Below are positions 25,772 through 41,447 of a DNA stretch of 64,000 nucleotides, piece by piece. Both the position numbers and the translations under genes were made by a program. Below the pieces are notes generated by a model, which had not been told where the DNA came from, did not search any database, and saw nothing but the letters and a program-made list of their open reading frames with translations. The first letter of the stretch is position 1. Each line of letters opens with the position of its first letter. The DNA comes from Pseudorasbora parva (Eukaryota > Chordata > Actinopteri > Cypriniformes > Gobionidae). The stretch lies in NCBI RefSeq assembly GCF_024679245.1, contig NC_090185.1:3099964-3163963 (forward strand). Direction: 5' to 3'.

Positions 25772-26060
25772 TGTTACAATTCAGGTGCGTAGGTCAAACT
25801 CACGAAGGAGAACTTGAAACAGGGAACTTTTAATAGAAACATCACAGGAACATCCAGACACACCACTTGGAGAACGCACAAGAACGACAATGGACAAACA
25901 CTAGAGGGGAAACTGAGAACTAAATGCACAGGGCTAAACGAGGTAATTGACAAGACAGAGGTGATAGATATAACTCATTAGGAAGACTAGGGAGAAACTT
26001 GATCACGAGGGCTGAACTCAAAACACAACTGAACACAAGAAACAGGTCGTACATGTAACA
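25772..26060 (-). repeat. 5' LTR of the 24-26 kb element
   Basis: A 289-bp direct repeat of 24177-24463. Contains AATAAA-like and TATA-like words in minus orientation. Confidence 0.85.
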
Positions 26061-26065
26061 CCCCT

Positions 26066-29357
<3,292 letters not shown>

Positions 29358-29442
<85 letters not shown>
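29358..29442. repeat. (TA)n microsatellite, right of element
   Basis: About 42 TA units starting directly after the right terminus. Confidence 0.95.
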
Positions 29443-29445
<3 letters not shown>

Positions 29446-30595
29446 CATAACTTATGCAGTGAAAACTGATAACAATTTATGTATATTTCCTACTTGTTAA
29501 GTTGTTATACAGGTAGGAAGAGCACAGGTACAAATGAAATGTATTATTATTATTATTATTATTATGGGTTTATGTAAGGATTTATGCCCCCAATAGTTTA
29601 TTATTATTTATTTTATAAACCATATACCTATGGTTATGAGGAGCATGTTTTTATCTTTTAACTGTGACTATCATACAGTTAAAAGAAAATGGCCTTCAGT
29701 TAAAATGTCATAAGGGTAATTAAAGGATAATTTTAGTAGTTTAATAGTTTTGTTTAAATAGCTTAAAGCCTTGATCCCATGAGTTAGCATTTTTTCTTTA
29801 AATGTTTAATGAACTTTTTAATAGATCTAATGAACTTTAACTAAATGTTATTTCAATGAGAACCCAATGAAAGATAGATATCAGTGTGATTGTTTACTCA
29901 CCCTCATGACATTCCAAACAAACCAGTCTGTTTTTTTGTCCATACAATATTCAATGGTAGCCTAACCAAAATGTTTTGGTTGCCAACATTCTTCAAAATC
30001 TATATTTTTTGATTCATGGAAGAGAGAAAATCATACAGGTTTGGAATGACATGAGCGTGAGTAAATGATGACAGCATTTAAAAGCAGTAAATTTACATTT
30101 CTGCATCCTAGCTGAAAATCAGCGCTTAGTCTAGATAAATTCTTTCTTTATAACAAATGTATTACTATAGTATACCAGTGCTTTATGGTTGCTACTTAAC
30201 CTTTTTGTTCTTCGTTTAACATTGCATTAACCTCATTTTTGTCTAAGAGAAACATTTGAGATGCCAAAGAGATCTCACTTTGGATTTTTCTTTCCTATGG
30301 ATCCCATAGGAGGCATTGTGGGCAGGCATTGTGTTGCATTTCTCCATATGCTTCCCAGTGTACCTTGGTATTGGCATTGAGCCTTGGCCCTCGTTCATGT
30401 TTAACTCACGGCAGGGAGCTCCGGTGAAAGGAAGGTAGGGAAGATTATTGTTTTATTCACAAAATAATTTGGTTTGATGAAACGAGTAAGTTTTGATGAC
30501 TTTGCAATATTTATAAAATGTTTGAATATTACCAATAAGAAATGATTTGGTTTGGCATTGATTGTCAGTTACTGAAGCTCTGCGGATGGCAAAGC
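29443..30595. other. Intergenic with one MITE
   Basis: No gene. TTTACTCACCCTCATGACA at about 29893 and its near complement at about 30040-30066 bound a MITE-like inverted repeat of some 170 bp, of a type common in cyprinids. A (TTA)n run lies at about 29545-29565. Confidence 0.5.
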
Positions 30596-30599
30596 TGCA

Positions 30600-31835
30600 T
30601 CCAAATCATGAGTCCTCATCCTCCTTGATCTATCTGCTGCCCTTGACACTGTGAATCATCAGATTCTTCTGTCCACCCTCTCATCACTGGGCATCACAGG
30701 GACTCCACTTGCCTGGAGAGGAGAGGTATCCAAAACACATCAACTGACCTCGGGGGTTCCTCAGGACTCAGTGCTTGGACCTCTCCTATTCTCCATTTAC
30801 ACTACATCATTGGGACCCATCATACATGCACATGGCCTCTCATACCATTGCTATGCTAATGACACACAGCTATACTTATCATTTCAACCAGATGATCCCA
30901 CAGTTGCTGCACGAATCTCAAGCTGCCTGGAGGATATCTCGGCATGGAGGAAAAAACATCAAAAGGCTGAGCTTCTCGTCTTCCCTGCTAATCCGACCAT
31001 ACAACACAATTTTACCATCCATGGTTCATCTTTTATTACCCCTTCCGAGTCGGTCAGAAATCTTGGAGTAATCTTTGATGACCAGCTGTCCTTCAAAGAC
31101 CACATATCAAAGACAGCTCGGTCATGCAGGTTCGCACTGCACAACATCAGGAAAATCAGACCGTTCCTTACAGAGCATGCAACACAGCTTCTTGTCCAAG
31201 CCCTGGTCATTTCTAGACTTGACTACTGCAATACGCTTCTGGCTGGACTTCCATCATGTGCAATCAAACCGCAGCAAATGATCCAGAACGCTGCGGCACG
31301 TCTTTTCTTCAATGAGCCCAAAAGGGCCAATGTCACACCTCTCTTCATCTCTGCACTGGCTACCACTCGCTTCCCGCATCAAGTTCAAGGCTTTGACTCT
31401 TGCTTATGGATCCACCACAAGCTCAGCAACGCATATTTCGACTCTCTCCTACAAGTCTACATCCCCACCAGAAGCCTTCGCTCAGCTAACGAGAGGCATA
31501 AAATCATCACAGAGAGGCATGAAATCCCTCTCCAGAACTTTTTCATTCACCGTTCCCGGTTGGTGGAACAATCTTCCGTCCTCCATCCGCATGGCAGAAT
31601 CACTGACTTTATTCAAAAGACTTCTGTGAGAACTTAATCTCTTAACTCTTCTTCCTCTATTTTTCTCTTTTCCCTCCCTATTCTAGCTTTTGCTACCCTG
31701 AGTAATGTCCAAATCTTTGTATTTAGGGCACTTTTTGCGTTTCTTTGCCTCTTCATGACAGATCCCTTCCTGTACTCCTCAGTTGTAAGTCGCTTTGGAT
31801 AAAAGCATCTGCTAAATGCATAAATGTAACTAGAA
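30600..31835 (+). pseudogene. L2-like LINE reverse transcriptase, inactive
   Basis: The C-terminal two thirds of a LINE polymerase. [13 protein letters not shown] begins at about 30620, followed by [17 protein letters not shown], the catalytic box, [31 protein letters not shown] and IQNAAARL. The catalytic YADD is YAND (30852-30863), losing the first metal-binding aspartate, and the usual PQG is PQD. Frameshifts near 31355 and 31440 move the thumb and C-terminal region between frames. The tail GTAAGTCGCTTTGGATAAA and short AT-rich repeats end the element. It is 5'-truncated and dead. Confidence 0.85.
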
Positions 31836-33848
31836 CTGAGTCGGCACTTGGCAGGCTTTTTCTTCTCTTTTACAGACGTTTTTCAAAGTCTTGTTATGGT
31901 TAAGTCGCAAACGTAGTATAGAGTTAAACTATGAGGATTGTTGTGTAAGCTCATCATACTTGAACATTCAGGATACATTGATCCAGGCCTCGACACTTCT
32001 CAGTTTCTTCAGAAGAAAACACCAAGTTAACTTTCAAAAAGAGCTGTTTTACTCATGTTGTGGCACAAATATGTTAACTCCGCTGTGTTTCTGAAAAAGA
32101 GACAAACCTTCAATTGTGTCTTTATAAAGAATTAATCCTTGCAAGAATGAATTCACAGTCAATACAACCAGCTAATGCCTGCATCTAGTGTGAACTGAGG
32201 AATGAAAAGAAGGCCCAAGCTTTTATACCCCTTAATGTCAGTGTTTTTCCGTACTGAAGAAAGATGTAACGAATGCCTCCTCACACCCTTTTGTTAAGGG
32301 ACACAATGGTCCCTGTACCTACACGGGGAAGGTAAGAAACACACACACACACACACACACACACCCATACATACATGGCCCCCCTTCTGTCTTAGAACTA
32401 ATTTAAATAAAAAGCAACAAACAGTGTTCTTAGATCTAATTTAGATTAGCCGACACCTTTTATGAGGGAACGCTCTCAACCTAGGGGTCTCGCCACTACC
32501 CCCCTGGGTTTCAATAGACACTGTCTTTTGGTGTTTTATTATGGCAGAAACAGATGTTGACTTCTTGTGTGAACTCAAACATAAATTATAAAAATTTCTT
32601 CAACACAGATTTGCCAAAACACCAAAGTCTGCGATCAATAAACCGAGATCTTGTTATAAACGTGAGTATTTCTCATAACATTTTCCAAACACCTCATCTC
32701 TCTGGTAAGCAAAGGCAGATTTCTCTAATTTTGTTTATAATGCAGGCAAACATTATAAATGTTCTTGACTGGTTTCGGGGTCATGGATGTTGCAATGGTT
32801 TCTTCTTTGTGTTATCTGCACAGAAATGTGGTTTGATCTGTTGGGTGGATAAACAGCTTCTGCTGGAGGTTTGTGGAGCGTTTAGGTAAACTCCTGCACA
32901 TGCACTTTAAGAGTGCATGCTTTCACTGCGTGATTATGATGCAGTTTGAATTCCCCCAATGAAAGATATGACGATAACATCTGGATGACTTTTCATATCT
33001 TTTATACTTATGTCGTAAGAGTGCTGTTTTTCTGAACATCAGCAAGATTGCAAATGTGATATTGATTTTATGCAACAGTTCAACATAAAAAAATTAACAT
33101 TAGGTTACATTTTAAACACAATATTGCCTGTTTTTAGTCAATCAGACTGTTACCAATCAAATGAAATCAGCATCAAGAGATCCATGTTTGTGTGGCACAG
33201 AAGCTCTGTCTAAAGTGATATTTAGATACATTAGACTGTTTAATGCAGCTCATAATGCTGTATTAATATTGTAAATTATGTTTAGTTAGACACGTAATCA
33301 GTAGAAATCAAACAATCTGTAACAATGCAGTATTCTCACATAAGTGTGTTGCTTCATTCCTGTTGGATCCAATATAAAAGGCACAGCATCGTTTTTTTAA
33401 TCTCATTCTGTCTGCAAATCCAGTCTCTTGTTTAAAATCGAATCCGTGGTGAAATGAAGCAAACAAAAAACAACCAATGTCTCACCCACATGAGCTGGAT
33501 CTTCATTAAAAATACAGGCACTGCACATTATTTTTTAATCTTCAACGGCATGTTTATTGCTTGGTTGCTCGATCCTGTTTAGCTCCACATAGGCCAATGT
33601 TATTTATATTACATCATGTGCAAATCGTTGGGCGGGGCTACATAATTAGGCGTTCTTCGTCTTCAGTTTTGCTTTTCTCTTGCAACACAGGGAGGCAAAT
33701 TCTCAGATCCCTCATTAATGAGCCAGCTGTAAATAAATGGTTATGGTTTTTTAATTTAATTTAAAAAAAAGTTTTCAGATCCTTTCCTTTTTCAGAAACT
33801 TACAGGATATCCTTATATTACCATGACTCAATGGAAAGTTGATTTCTC
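31591..33848. repeat. Segmental duplication, copy 2 (left part)
   Basis: Near-identical to 21245-23828. Interrupted at 33849 by a transposon insertion and resumes at 36749. No gene is seen. Contains a (CA)n run at 32339-32363. Confidence 0.8.
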
Positions 33849-34361
33849 CAGACTGATCTCATGAAATGGCGTATGTATGACACGCCAATTCGTATGCCAT
33901 TTTGGCGTGCTATAAAGACGCATAATCGCTTTTTAGCGTGTTTATCAACGCTGTTTCTTTCTACCCCCCTACACTGCCCTTACCCCTAAACCTACCTATA
34001 ACACACACACACACAACCCCCCTAAACCTACCCATCACCCACACACAGCCCCTAAACCTATCCATCACAAGAAACATTCTGCATTTTTACATTTTCAAAA
34101 AAACATAATTTAGTATGTTTATAAATCCATTTACCTTGTGGACACACATATTCAGACACATTTTGAACGCGTAACTCAAACGCTTCCCTACACCTACCCA
34201 TTTGTGTATTATAAAAAACAGGATAACAGGCAGATACTACTGCAGGCACAATTTATTCAGAAAGTACAAATACTCCAAGTGTTCCGAGGCCAAACGATTG
34301 ATTTGTGTGAAGAAAATCCCCAAAAGCGATCAGAACGTCGAGTCCATCCGCCAAAGATTAA

Positions 34362-35853
34362 AGGGGGGGGGGTGAAATGCTGTTTCATGCATACTGATCT
34401 TTTTACACTGTTAAAGACTTGGATTCCCATCCTAAACAGGGACAAAGTTTCAAAAGTTAAGGTGGACGTTTGATGGGAGTATTTCTTTGTCAAAAATACT
34501 ACTTCCGGTTAGTCATAAGTTTCGGCAAGTTTTTTGCGATCATGCGTCCACTTGACGTTAATGGGGGCGGAATTTCCGTGTATGGGCCTTACGGACAATT
34601 CTACCGGAAGAGCGTGAGAGAGAGAGAGGGAGAGAGCGAAAGTAACAGGCTACGCCCATCAAAGCGCTGGCTTGTAGGATGCGCTGCACTGGCGATGTGC
34701 ACAATTAACAATGTTATCAAAAAAGTGCGTTTTTGGTTGCCAGACCAAGACAGTCCTGCACAGATTCTCCAAAAACCCCGCGTTAAGGCAACAGTGGATG
34801 TAATTTGCTTTTCCGGATCAGCAACTGAGTTGCGCGAATGTTTATATCTGTTCGCTGCATTTCGGTGCCGACTGTTTCATAAACAAGGCCCAGCTCGACG
34901 CCGGATTTTCCGATCGCCTAATGCTGAAGGATGGAGCAGTCCCAACGATAAAGGTCCCAACGTTAGAACCGCAGGCTGTGAGTAAGACTGATTCAAATGT
35001 CTGTGTTTTTGCCTATGCTCATCAAGTAGCCCAAACATGATCACGTATAGTTAATTGATCAGTGGAGCATGCGATGTGTAGTGCGTGTACATTTGTTTAG
35101 CTGGCCACTATATGTGTAACTTTATGTTTGTGTATTGTAAAAGCACTCCAAACAACAATACACAAAGAGTGGGAATATATGTTGAACTAAATAAGCACGC
35201 TTCTTCATTCAAATGCGCTACTATTCCATCTCTTTCTATGAAAACACTAACTTAGCCTGCCGTGCAAAACCAGTCCGCTTACTAACGTTACAATTGTCTA
35301 CACAAACCACGCGTAAACACACACACACACACACACGTGCACAACTGCACTTCCCACATGTACACCTTCAAAGACAAAAATACGACGATATAATTCAAGT
35401 ATAAATATGTAAATAAGTCGCTAAGCATATTATATAGTTAGTGTATAACTTGTACCAGATAGAGACGTCCTGCTCTAGTCGTTTTTGCTGCTGCTCCTGT
35501 TCAACTTCAGCCTCTGGGTCTGATTCCGGATCATAGATGTATGGCTGTATCTGATTAAAAGCCATATTTTTATTTTGAATAAAGTTTTTTCCCGCTGTTA
35601 GGGATGACACAGCTTTACGACGCACTCGACTCAACACAATAGCAGCGGCACGCACACGTCATTATTTAGCTCCGCTCACACGACACGCCCCCACCCGCTC
35701 GGCTTTTTTCGGAAAGACTCGGAACAGCGCATCTTTCTTATATAATTATAAAAAAAAATAAAGACTTTTCGGAGATATGCAGGATGCAATGCTACTCTAT
35801 AGGTACTCAAGATTGACATGACACTGACTGAAACTGAGTGTTTCACCCCCCCT
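34362..35853. mobile_element. TTAA-flanked element nested in the 2.9-kb insertion
   Basis: Ends AGGGGGGGGGTGAAATGC and GTTTCACCCCCCCT, bordered by TTAA (34358-34361, 35854-35857). The final 150 bases resemble those of 19464-20989. No intact frame. Confidence 0.65.
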
Positions 35854-36367
35854 TTAATACATTTCAAATATTGCCGCCGGAAGAAACGTCAGGTCAGCTT
35901 TGACAGCATTGGCTGTCGTGTGTCCCGTGACCAATTGCGTCATTACGTCAGCTTTGATTGTAAAATGCCATTGGCTCTCGTGTGTCTCGTGACCGATCGC
36001 ATCATTCTCATCATTGTCGTCTCGTGTATCATTTGAATCAGAAATATTAACGAGTGCGAGTGCGTTCTGTTCACAAAGGGGCGCGATCATCATTTCAACG
36101 ACTAAAACATTAAGATCAACTCTGTTCTTCACATGAAGATATTGTCTGACTTCAGAAGACTTGGAATGCAACATGAGCTAATACTTTTATACTATTTTTG
36201 GTCAGTTTTTGCAATAAATACATGTGACTGCACATTTGTTTGCCTGTTACGTGTTTTATATTGTTGAGAGTGGGTAGGTTTAAGCTAGGAGTGGAGATAG
36301 TTGCTCCAAAATATAAAATTAGGCTATAAATATTAATTCTGTCAGTTCAGGTTGGCAGAATCACACG

Positions 36368-36664
36368 GCGTAGACATACACGCGGAGATGATGGTTCGTT
36401 TAGGCGTAGACATACACGCAGAGATGATGGTTCGTTTAGGCGTAGACATACACACGGAGATGAAGGTTCGTTTAGGCGTAGACATACACGCGGAGATGAT
36501 GGTTCGTTTAGGCGTAGACATACACGCAGAGATGATGGTTCGTTTAGGCGTAGACATACACACGGAGATGAAGGTTCGTTTAGGCGTAGACATACACGCG
36601 GAGATGATGGTTCGTTTAGGCGTAGACATACACGCGGAATCACACGGCGTACACATACACGCGG
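36368..36664. repeat. 36-bp minisatellite, about 8 units
   Basis: Tandem units built on GCGTAGACATACACGCGGAG plus ATGATGGTTCGTTTAG. Variant units (CACACGGAGATGAAGG) recur every third unit, giving a 108-bp higher-order pattern. Because 36 is a multiple of three, several frames stay open by arithmetic; I do not read them as genes. Confidence 0.9.
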
Positions 36665-36842
36665 ATAGCTCAAAATGCGTATAGATAACACGCCACTTGC
36701 TTTTAGAAAGTGCCGTGTATGTTTACGCAAAGTCATGATGTCATGTTGGATTTCTCAATTCATCACCCCTTTAACAAAATCAAAAAAAAATCTCAAAACA
36801 GAATTTGCCAATATTGCACAGCTCTAGTCAGAGGTCTCAGCA

Positions 36843-37119
36843 CTAAATAACTCAACAGTAGATCCAGATATCTAATCCAATATTTCACTCTTCTGATATT
36901 AGTTTTCATTCAGGGCCAGAATTCATTTGAAAACGTAAGATCAGCAAAAGCGTGTTGATTTCCGTGATGTTAAAGGAGACGGATGTGTGAGTGGAAACTT
37001 ACTGAGGTTAGGGGAGGATTCACACACAACCAGATAAATATCACAGTTCAGTGTTTCAGATCAATCTGAGGGTTAGCAGCCATTTTAAGAGTCGCTATCG
37101 TGGGCTTTTCAGTGCACCG
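36843..37119 (+). promoter_or_regulatory. 5' flank and 5' UTR of gene B
   Basis: Almost identical to 63604-63880 before gene C, from TAAATAACTC to the ATG, and the match continues past exon 1. Conservation between otherwise rearranged surroundings suggests this is the functional upstream region. No clear TATA box; the transcription start is not determined. Confidence 0.5.
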
Positions 37120-40100
37120 ATGAAGAAAATGTTCCTCAAATTACTTTTGCTCTGTTTGTGGCGTCTGGTTGGTGAGTTTTAAATGTGTTTTTATGGCTTC
37201 AGTTGCTTCTGTTCTGTATCATGTGATAAATTACTGGTTAAATGAGTTGAAGAAGATTAACATTCACTGTTAGTGTCAGCAACGGTGGCTGTAGTGAAGC
37301 GCACGACTCAGGAAATAACTCAAAGAACCGTCTTTAATCTAATAATCCACACAACACACAGGAGAATCATGAGGAGAAACACAACCACGTAACGTAGACG
37401 ATACCGGACGATGAACTGAACAGAACTCAGGTTTAAATAACAGCGAGATCATGGGAAGAACAGAAACAGGTCTGGGATTAATGAACTAATGATAGACAGG
37501 GTTCGTACAGGTGCTGGAAATCCTGGAAAACGCTTGATTTTTAATGTGGTGTTTTCAAGGTTTGGAAAGTGCTTCTATTTTGGATAAAGTCCATAAACCT
37601 TCCTGAAATTATAATAGCTTGTTTTAATAATTTGTATATGACAATAGTTCACTTTTTAAATAAAATAAGTCAGAAAGGCCTAATTGCTTTTGGCCTTTTC
37701 ATAAAAAGTTATTTCCGCTCGAGCTGCTCTGATTGTGCACGAGTGAAGATACAGATGAACAGACAACATGCCGGAAGGTCTTATTTTTGGCTTGGAAAAA
37801 GATAAGAAACAAATCATGGTTGAAACGAGGACCAAAGTCTGCAAAAAGGACATTCATCTTTTCACCATGAGGGAGTCGGCGCTTTCGAGCCACGTAAAAG
37901 GTAAGCCGTGGGGAATTTTCATCACACTTTAAGTTTGTTTAAGCTAGCTTACAAATGATAGTCAGCTTTTGGGAGGGATGTAAAATAAGTTTATTTAGCC
38001 GACAGCCAATGAAGAGAGTAAATGTCACTGAATGTTGATGAACTGAACCTGGAGTTATTCAGCCGCTCATGAACAGATAAAGCTCATGCCTGAACACTAG
38101 GAATCACACATGAACTGTGCAGTTGCTGTTCTGTCTCCGTGAGCTCCACCGCACACGATAGCTTTATTGGTTTTGTTCTGCGCTCGTACACAGAGAGTTT
38201 GTGTCTGTTTCTTCCTTCCTCTGTCTGTTACTGCAGTCGAGGATTCGTTCATTTCCATATCAAACCCTAAACCTTTAACTGTTATAGAGTATAGTAATAG
38301 ATGTAGAGACAGTGAACGCAGTGTGACCTTCAGCACTACATTACCCAGAATCCTCCCTGCTCCACCACCTGCAGGCATTCTTCTATCACCTCATCACCCC
38401 AGCACCAGATATATGTTCTTCTGTTTCATTCTCTGTTTGTTTGTCTATGTAGGCTATGGTTGAGCTTCTTCATTTGCCTGTATATGGATTTACTAAAGAC
38501 AGTTTATCGTCATCTTCCTCGTTGTGCGTGATTGACAGCCAGCTGTGACATGATGATGGATTATTATATCCGTTTAAAAGAGCATCTTAAGTAGGAAGAG
38601 ACTCGTGAAGGACACCAGCTGGACAGACACAGAATTACACCTAAACTTCACAGTTAGGATCCTTGATGTAGATTGGCTGCTTCTACGCCTATGTTTAATA
38701 TATTATTTAATTAGTATTTAACTTCATATAAAGCATATTTAAAAATTAAAATTAGGAACATAACATAATTTAAATAAAACTACTCATATGTAGCTGGTAG
38801 AGTTATAAAATAAAGAAAGAAATACCCAGAGGTAACATTGTCCTCTTCATAACCCTCCTCTTATTCATCAGTCTCAACTGTCTGAACCCCAGATGTTGTT
38901 CTTTATATTTTTGACTGCATTGCATAATTAGGACTACACAATAACACATACAGTGATCTAATGGATGATTGACAAATATAATTTTCAGCATATAATTGGA
39001 AATCAAATTCATAAACACTTTGTTGATAACATATTCCTCCTGTTTTTGGTGTTATTCTTTAGGGAAGAAGCATGAAGATCTGATGAGAAGACTTCTGCAT
39101 TGGGGATTATGTTCAGCACAAGCAACGTGCTCATCCTCCAGAATCTCCCTCTACCATCCCCATTTGCAAATTCGTTTGAAGAACCAAATCAGCCAGAGAT
39201 CAGTTATCACGATTAGAAGATCTGGGATCTGTCAAATCATCTCAGATGTATTAAGCGAGGTATGAAGAACGGACCCCAGGTTTATCTCATCCACACGTCA
39301 TCCAGAAACTCCATAGGCACCATCAAATCATTAGTTAGCTCTAATCCAACACCTAAAGCTGAAATATGCTGGCTGACACAAAGCTGTAACCAGCCTCTAT
39401 TCCTATAAATCATGTTGTCAGAGTCTGCGTCTGTTCATGTTTTGTATTTTTTGATTTAGCTTTGCTGTTGTGTTCTAGTTTTTGCTGTTAGTTTGTTATT
39501 GGTTCAGTTCTCCTCCATTTCCTGCCTGTTTGTTTCTAAGGTTACTAATGGTTTGATTGAATGGTCACAGGTGTTTCACGGTTCTTTGGTTTGTTCTGTC
39601 TCTTTAAGCCCTGTTTCTTTCAGTTCAGTGTCAGTTCTACATTGTGTTCAGTTAGGTTGTTAAAGTTGTGTGTATGGTTCCAGAGTTGTCTGTAAATAAA
39701 TACTAAAAATGCTTGTGTTTAGATCCTGCATTCTTCCTTCCTTCCTCCATTGATGTGATTGGTTGTCTCTGCCAATGGGGCTGTTGTTGTTGTTCTGGTT
39801 TATGATATCAGGGGCCTGGACCATGAAGCCGGTTTAGCTGGTTAGCCAGATATGTTTAAGCTTAGTTTGGGCCAATCCTGTGTTTTAGGTTCCATTAAAG
39901 TGGTTTGGCTTTTAGCTGTGAGTAACTTCAGGGCCGGTTATGTTCTGGATAAGAGATCTCAAACTGAAATTGGACCAATCAGCTGAGAGTAAAGTGACAC
40001 ACCTCTGATGCAATAAAGCCACGCCCCCTGTTTCTACTCCAAATTAAAGGTCACTACACAGAAAATGCTTATTAAAGACTAAAGCGTCTGGCTTTTAACA

Positions 40101-41372
40101 ATGCTTATTTATAATAATAATCATTTTGAATGATTTAGATATAATTTATGTAATTATTTTTACCCTTAATCAATTACACATTTATCCTTTTATTAATCAA
40201 TCATTAATAGGCACTTTCTTAAAATTAATATAAATGGCATTTGTAAAGTCATACAAATAAACTTTAAAATCAATAAATAAAGCTATTAAAAAAGCTTAAA
40301 TGTGCAATTCTCTCTATATACCGACTAAACTAACTTCATAACTTTTACCTGCATTGACGTATAATATTGTTTTCTTTAAGTTGTCCTCTTTCATAGACCG
40401 CTCTCTTCTTCTTGCTGTGTAAATTTGTTTAAATTCTTAAACATTTTCAATCATGTAATATTTTGCAGAAGAGAGAATTGAATCTCAGCTCCACTGATCT
40501 AGAGCGTGTGATTGGCTGTTCACTGCTGATGTCAGAGCTTGTGATTGGCTGTTCACTGCTGATGTCACATCACTGAACCGCAGACTAACTTTTTTAGACA
40601 AAAATCCAATTCAAGATCTTCAATTATAATTTGACTAGTAATAAATTATTTGCAGATATCTACATATGTATTTTAGATATCTTTAAAGTTGATGAATTAA
40701 AAGACCTTCATTTAACAGCCCTTAATTGGTCTTTAGAGGACACTTTTGTCCTAGGGGGTCTGAGGTGTGACCTCAGAAAACTTTTTAAATAAATGTTTTA
40801 TCAATATCTTTAATAATATAAAAACTATCCATTTATGTTGGTATAAAATTAATATTTTATATATTTTCAGTAGCCACTAGATGGCAATAATAGTACCCAA
40901 TGGCTGCAATAAGCATTAAGGCTGAACTCTATAAACCAATGTTTTAACGAATTTAACCTCTTTAAGTTTTACATTTTATCACAAGTTAAAATTGTAAATA
41001 AAATTTAAATAAAAACATCTTTGTTGTTTTAGACTATAGAAACATGTCAAAACATGCTTAGCGCTCAAAAGACCTTCATATAACATTTGGTCATTCGTGG
41101 ACACTTTTGGGCACGGGGGTCTGATGTGTGGTCCCCAATTTTTTTTAAATAAATCAATGTTTAATAATATAAAAACTATAAATTTATGATTTTTTTTTAT
41201 GATTTTTTTTTAATACATAGCTGCAAAAAGGCTGAACTCTAAACCTGTTTTAACAAATTTAACCTCTTAGGTTTTACATAAAAAAGTTTAAAAAGTAATT
41301 TAAAAAAAGAAACATTTTTGTTGTTTTAGACTTTACAAAAAAAGCCAAAACATGCTTAGACAAATCTGACTT

Positions 41373-41447
<75 letters not shown>

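Larger units (their letters stand above)
24177..26060 (-). mobile_element. Non-autonomous LTR retrotransposon
   Basis: Two direct LTRs (24177-24463 and 25772-26060), starting TGTTAC and ending GTAACA on the minus strand, enclose 1.3 kb of GC-rich DNA. CCCCT flanks both sides (24172-24176 and 26061-26065), a 5-bp target duplication. A purine-rich tract (CGGAGGGAGCG on the minus strand) adjoins the 3' LTR. No gag zinc knuckle, protease, RT or integrase is present; only a proline-rich ORF. The LTRs differ by several substitutions and small indels, so it is not brand new. Confidence 0.85.
33849..36748. mobile_element. Composite 2.9-kb insertion with 8-bp target duplication
   Basis: GATTTCTC occurs at 33841-33848 and again at 36749-36756. 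Copy 1 of the duplication has the uninterrupted site at about 23825, which shows an insertion here directly. The termini (CAGACTGATCTCATG against the complement of TCATGATGTCATGTTG) are weak inverted repeats. The insertion contains a TTAA element (34362-35853) and a 36-bp minisatellite. No transposase is seen. Confidence 0.75.

Noticed and set aside
24400..25833. Other open frames overlapping the LTR element ORF
   Set aside because: GC-rich composition removes stop codons; only 24835-25758 fits the element orientation and starts just inside the 5' LTR.
36368..36664. CRISPR-like array
   Set aside because: No unique spacers; contiguous tandem repeats in a eukaryotic genome.
36342..36736. Long frames on both strands
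   Set aside because: Produced by a 36-bp tandem repeat; the period is a multiple of three.
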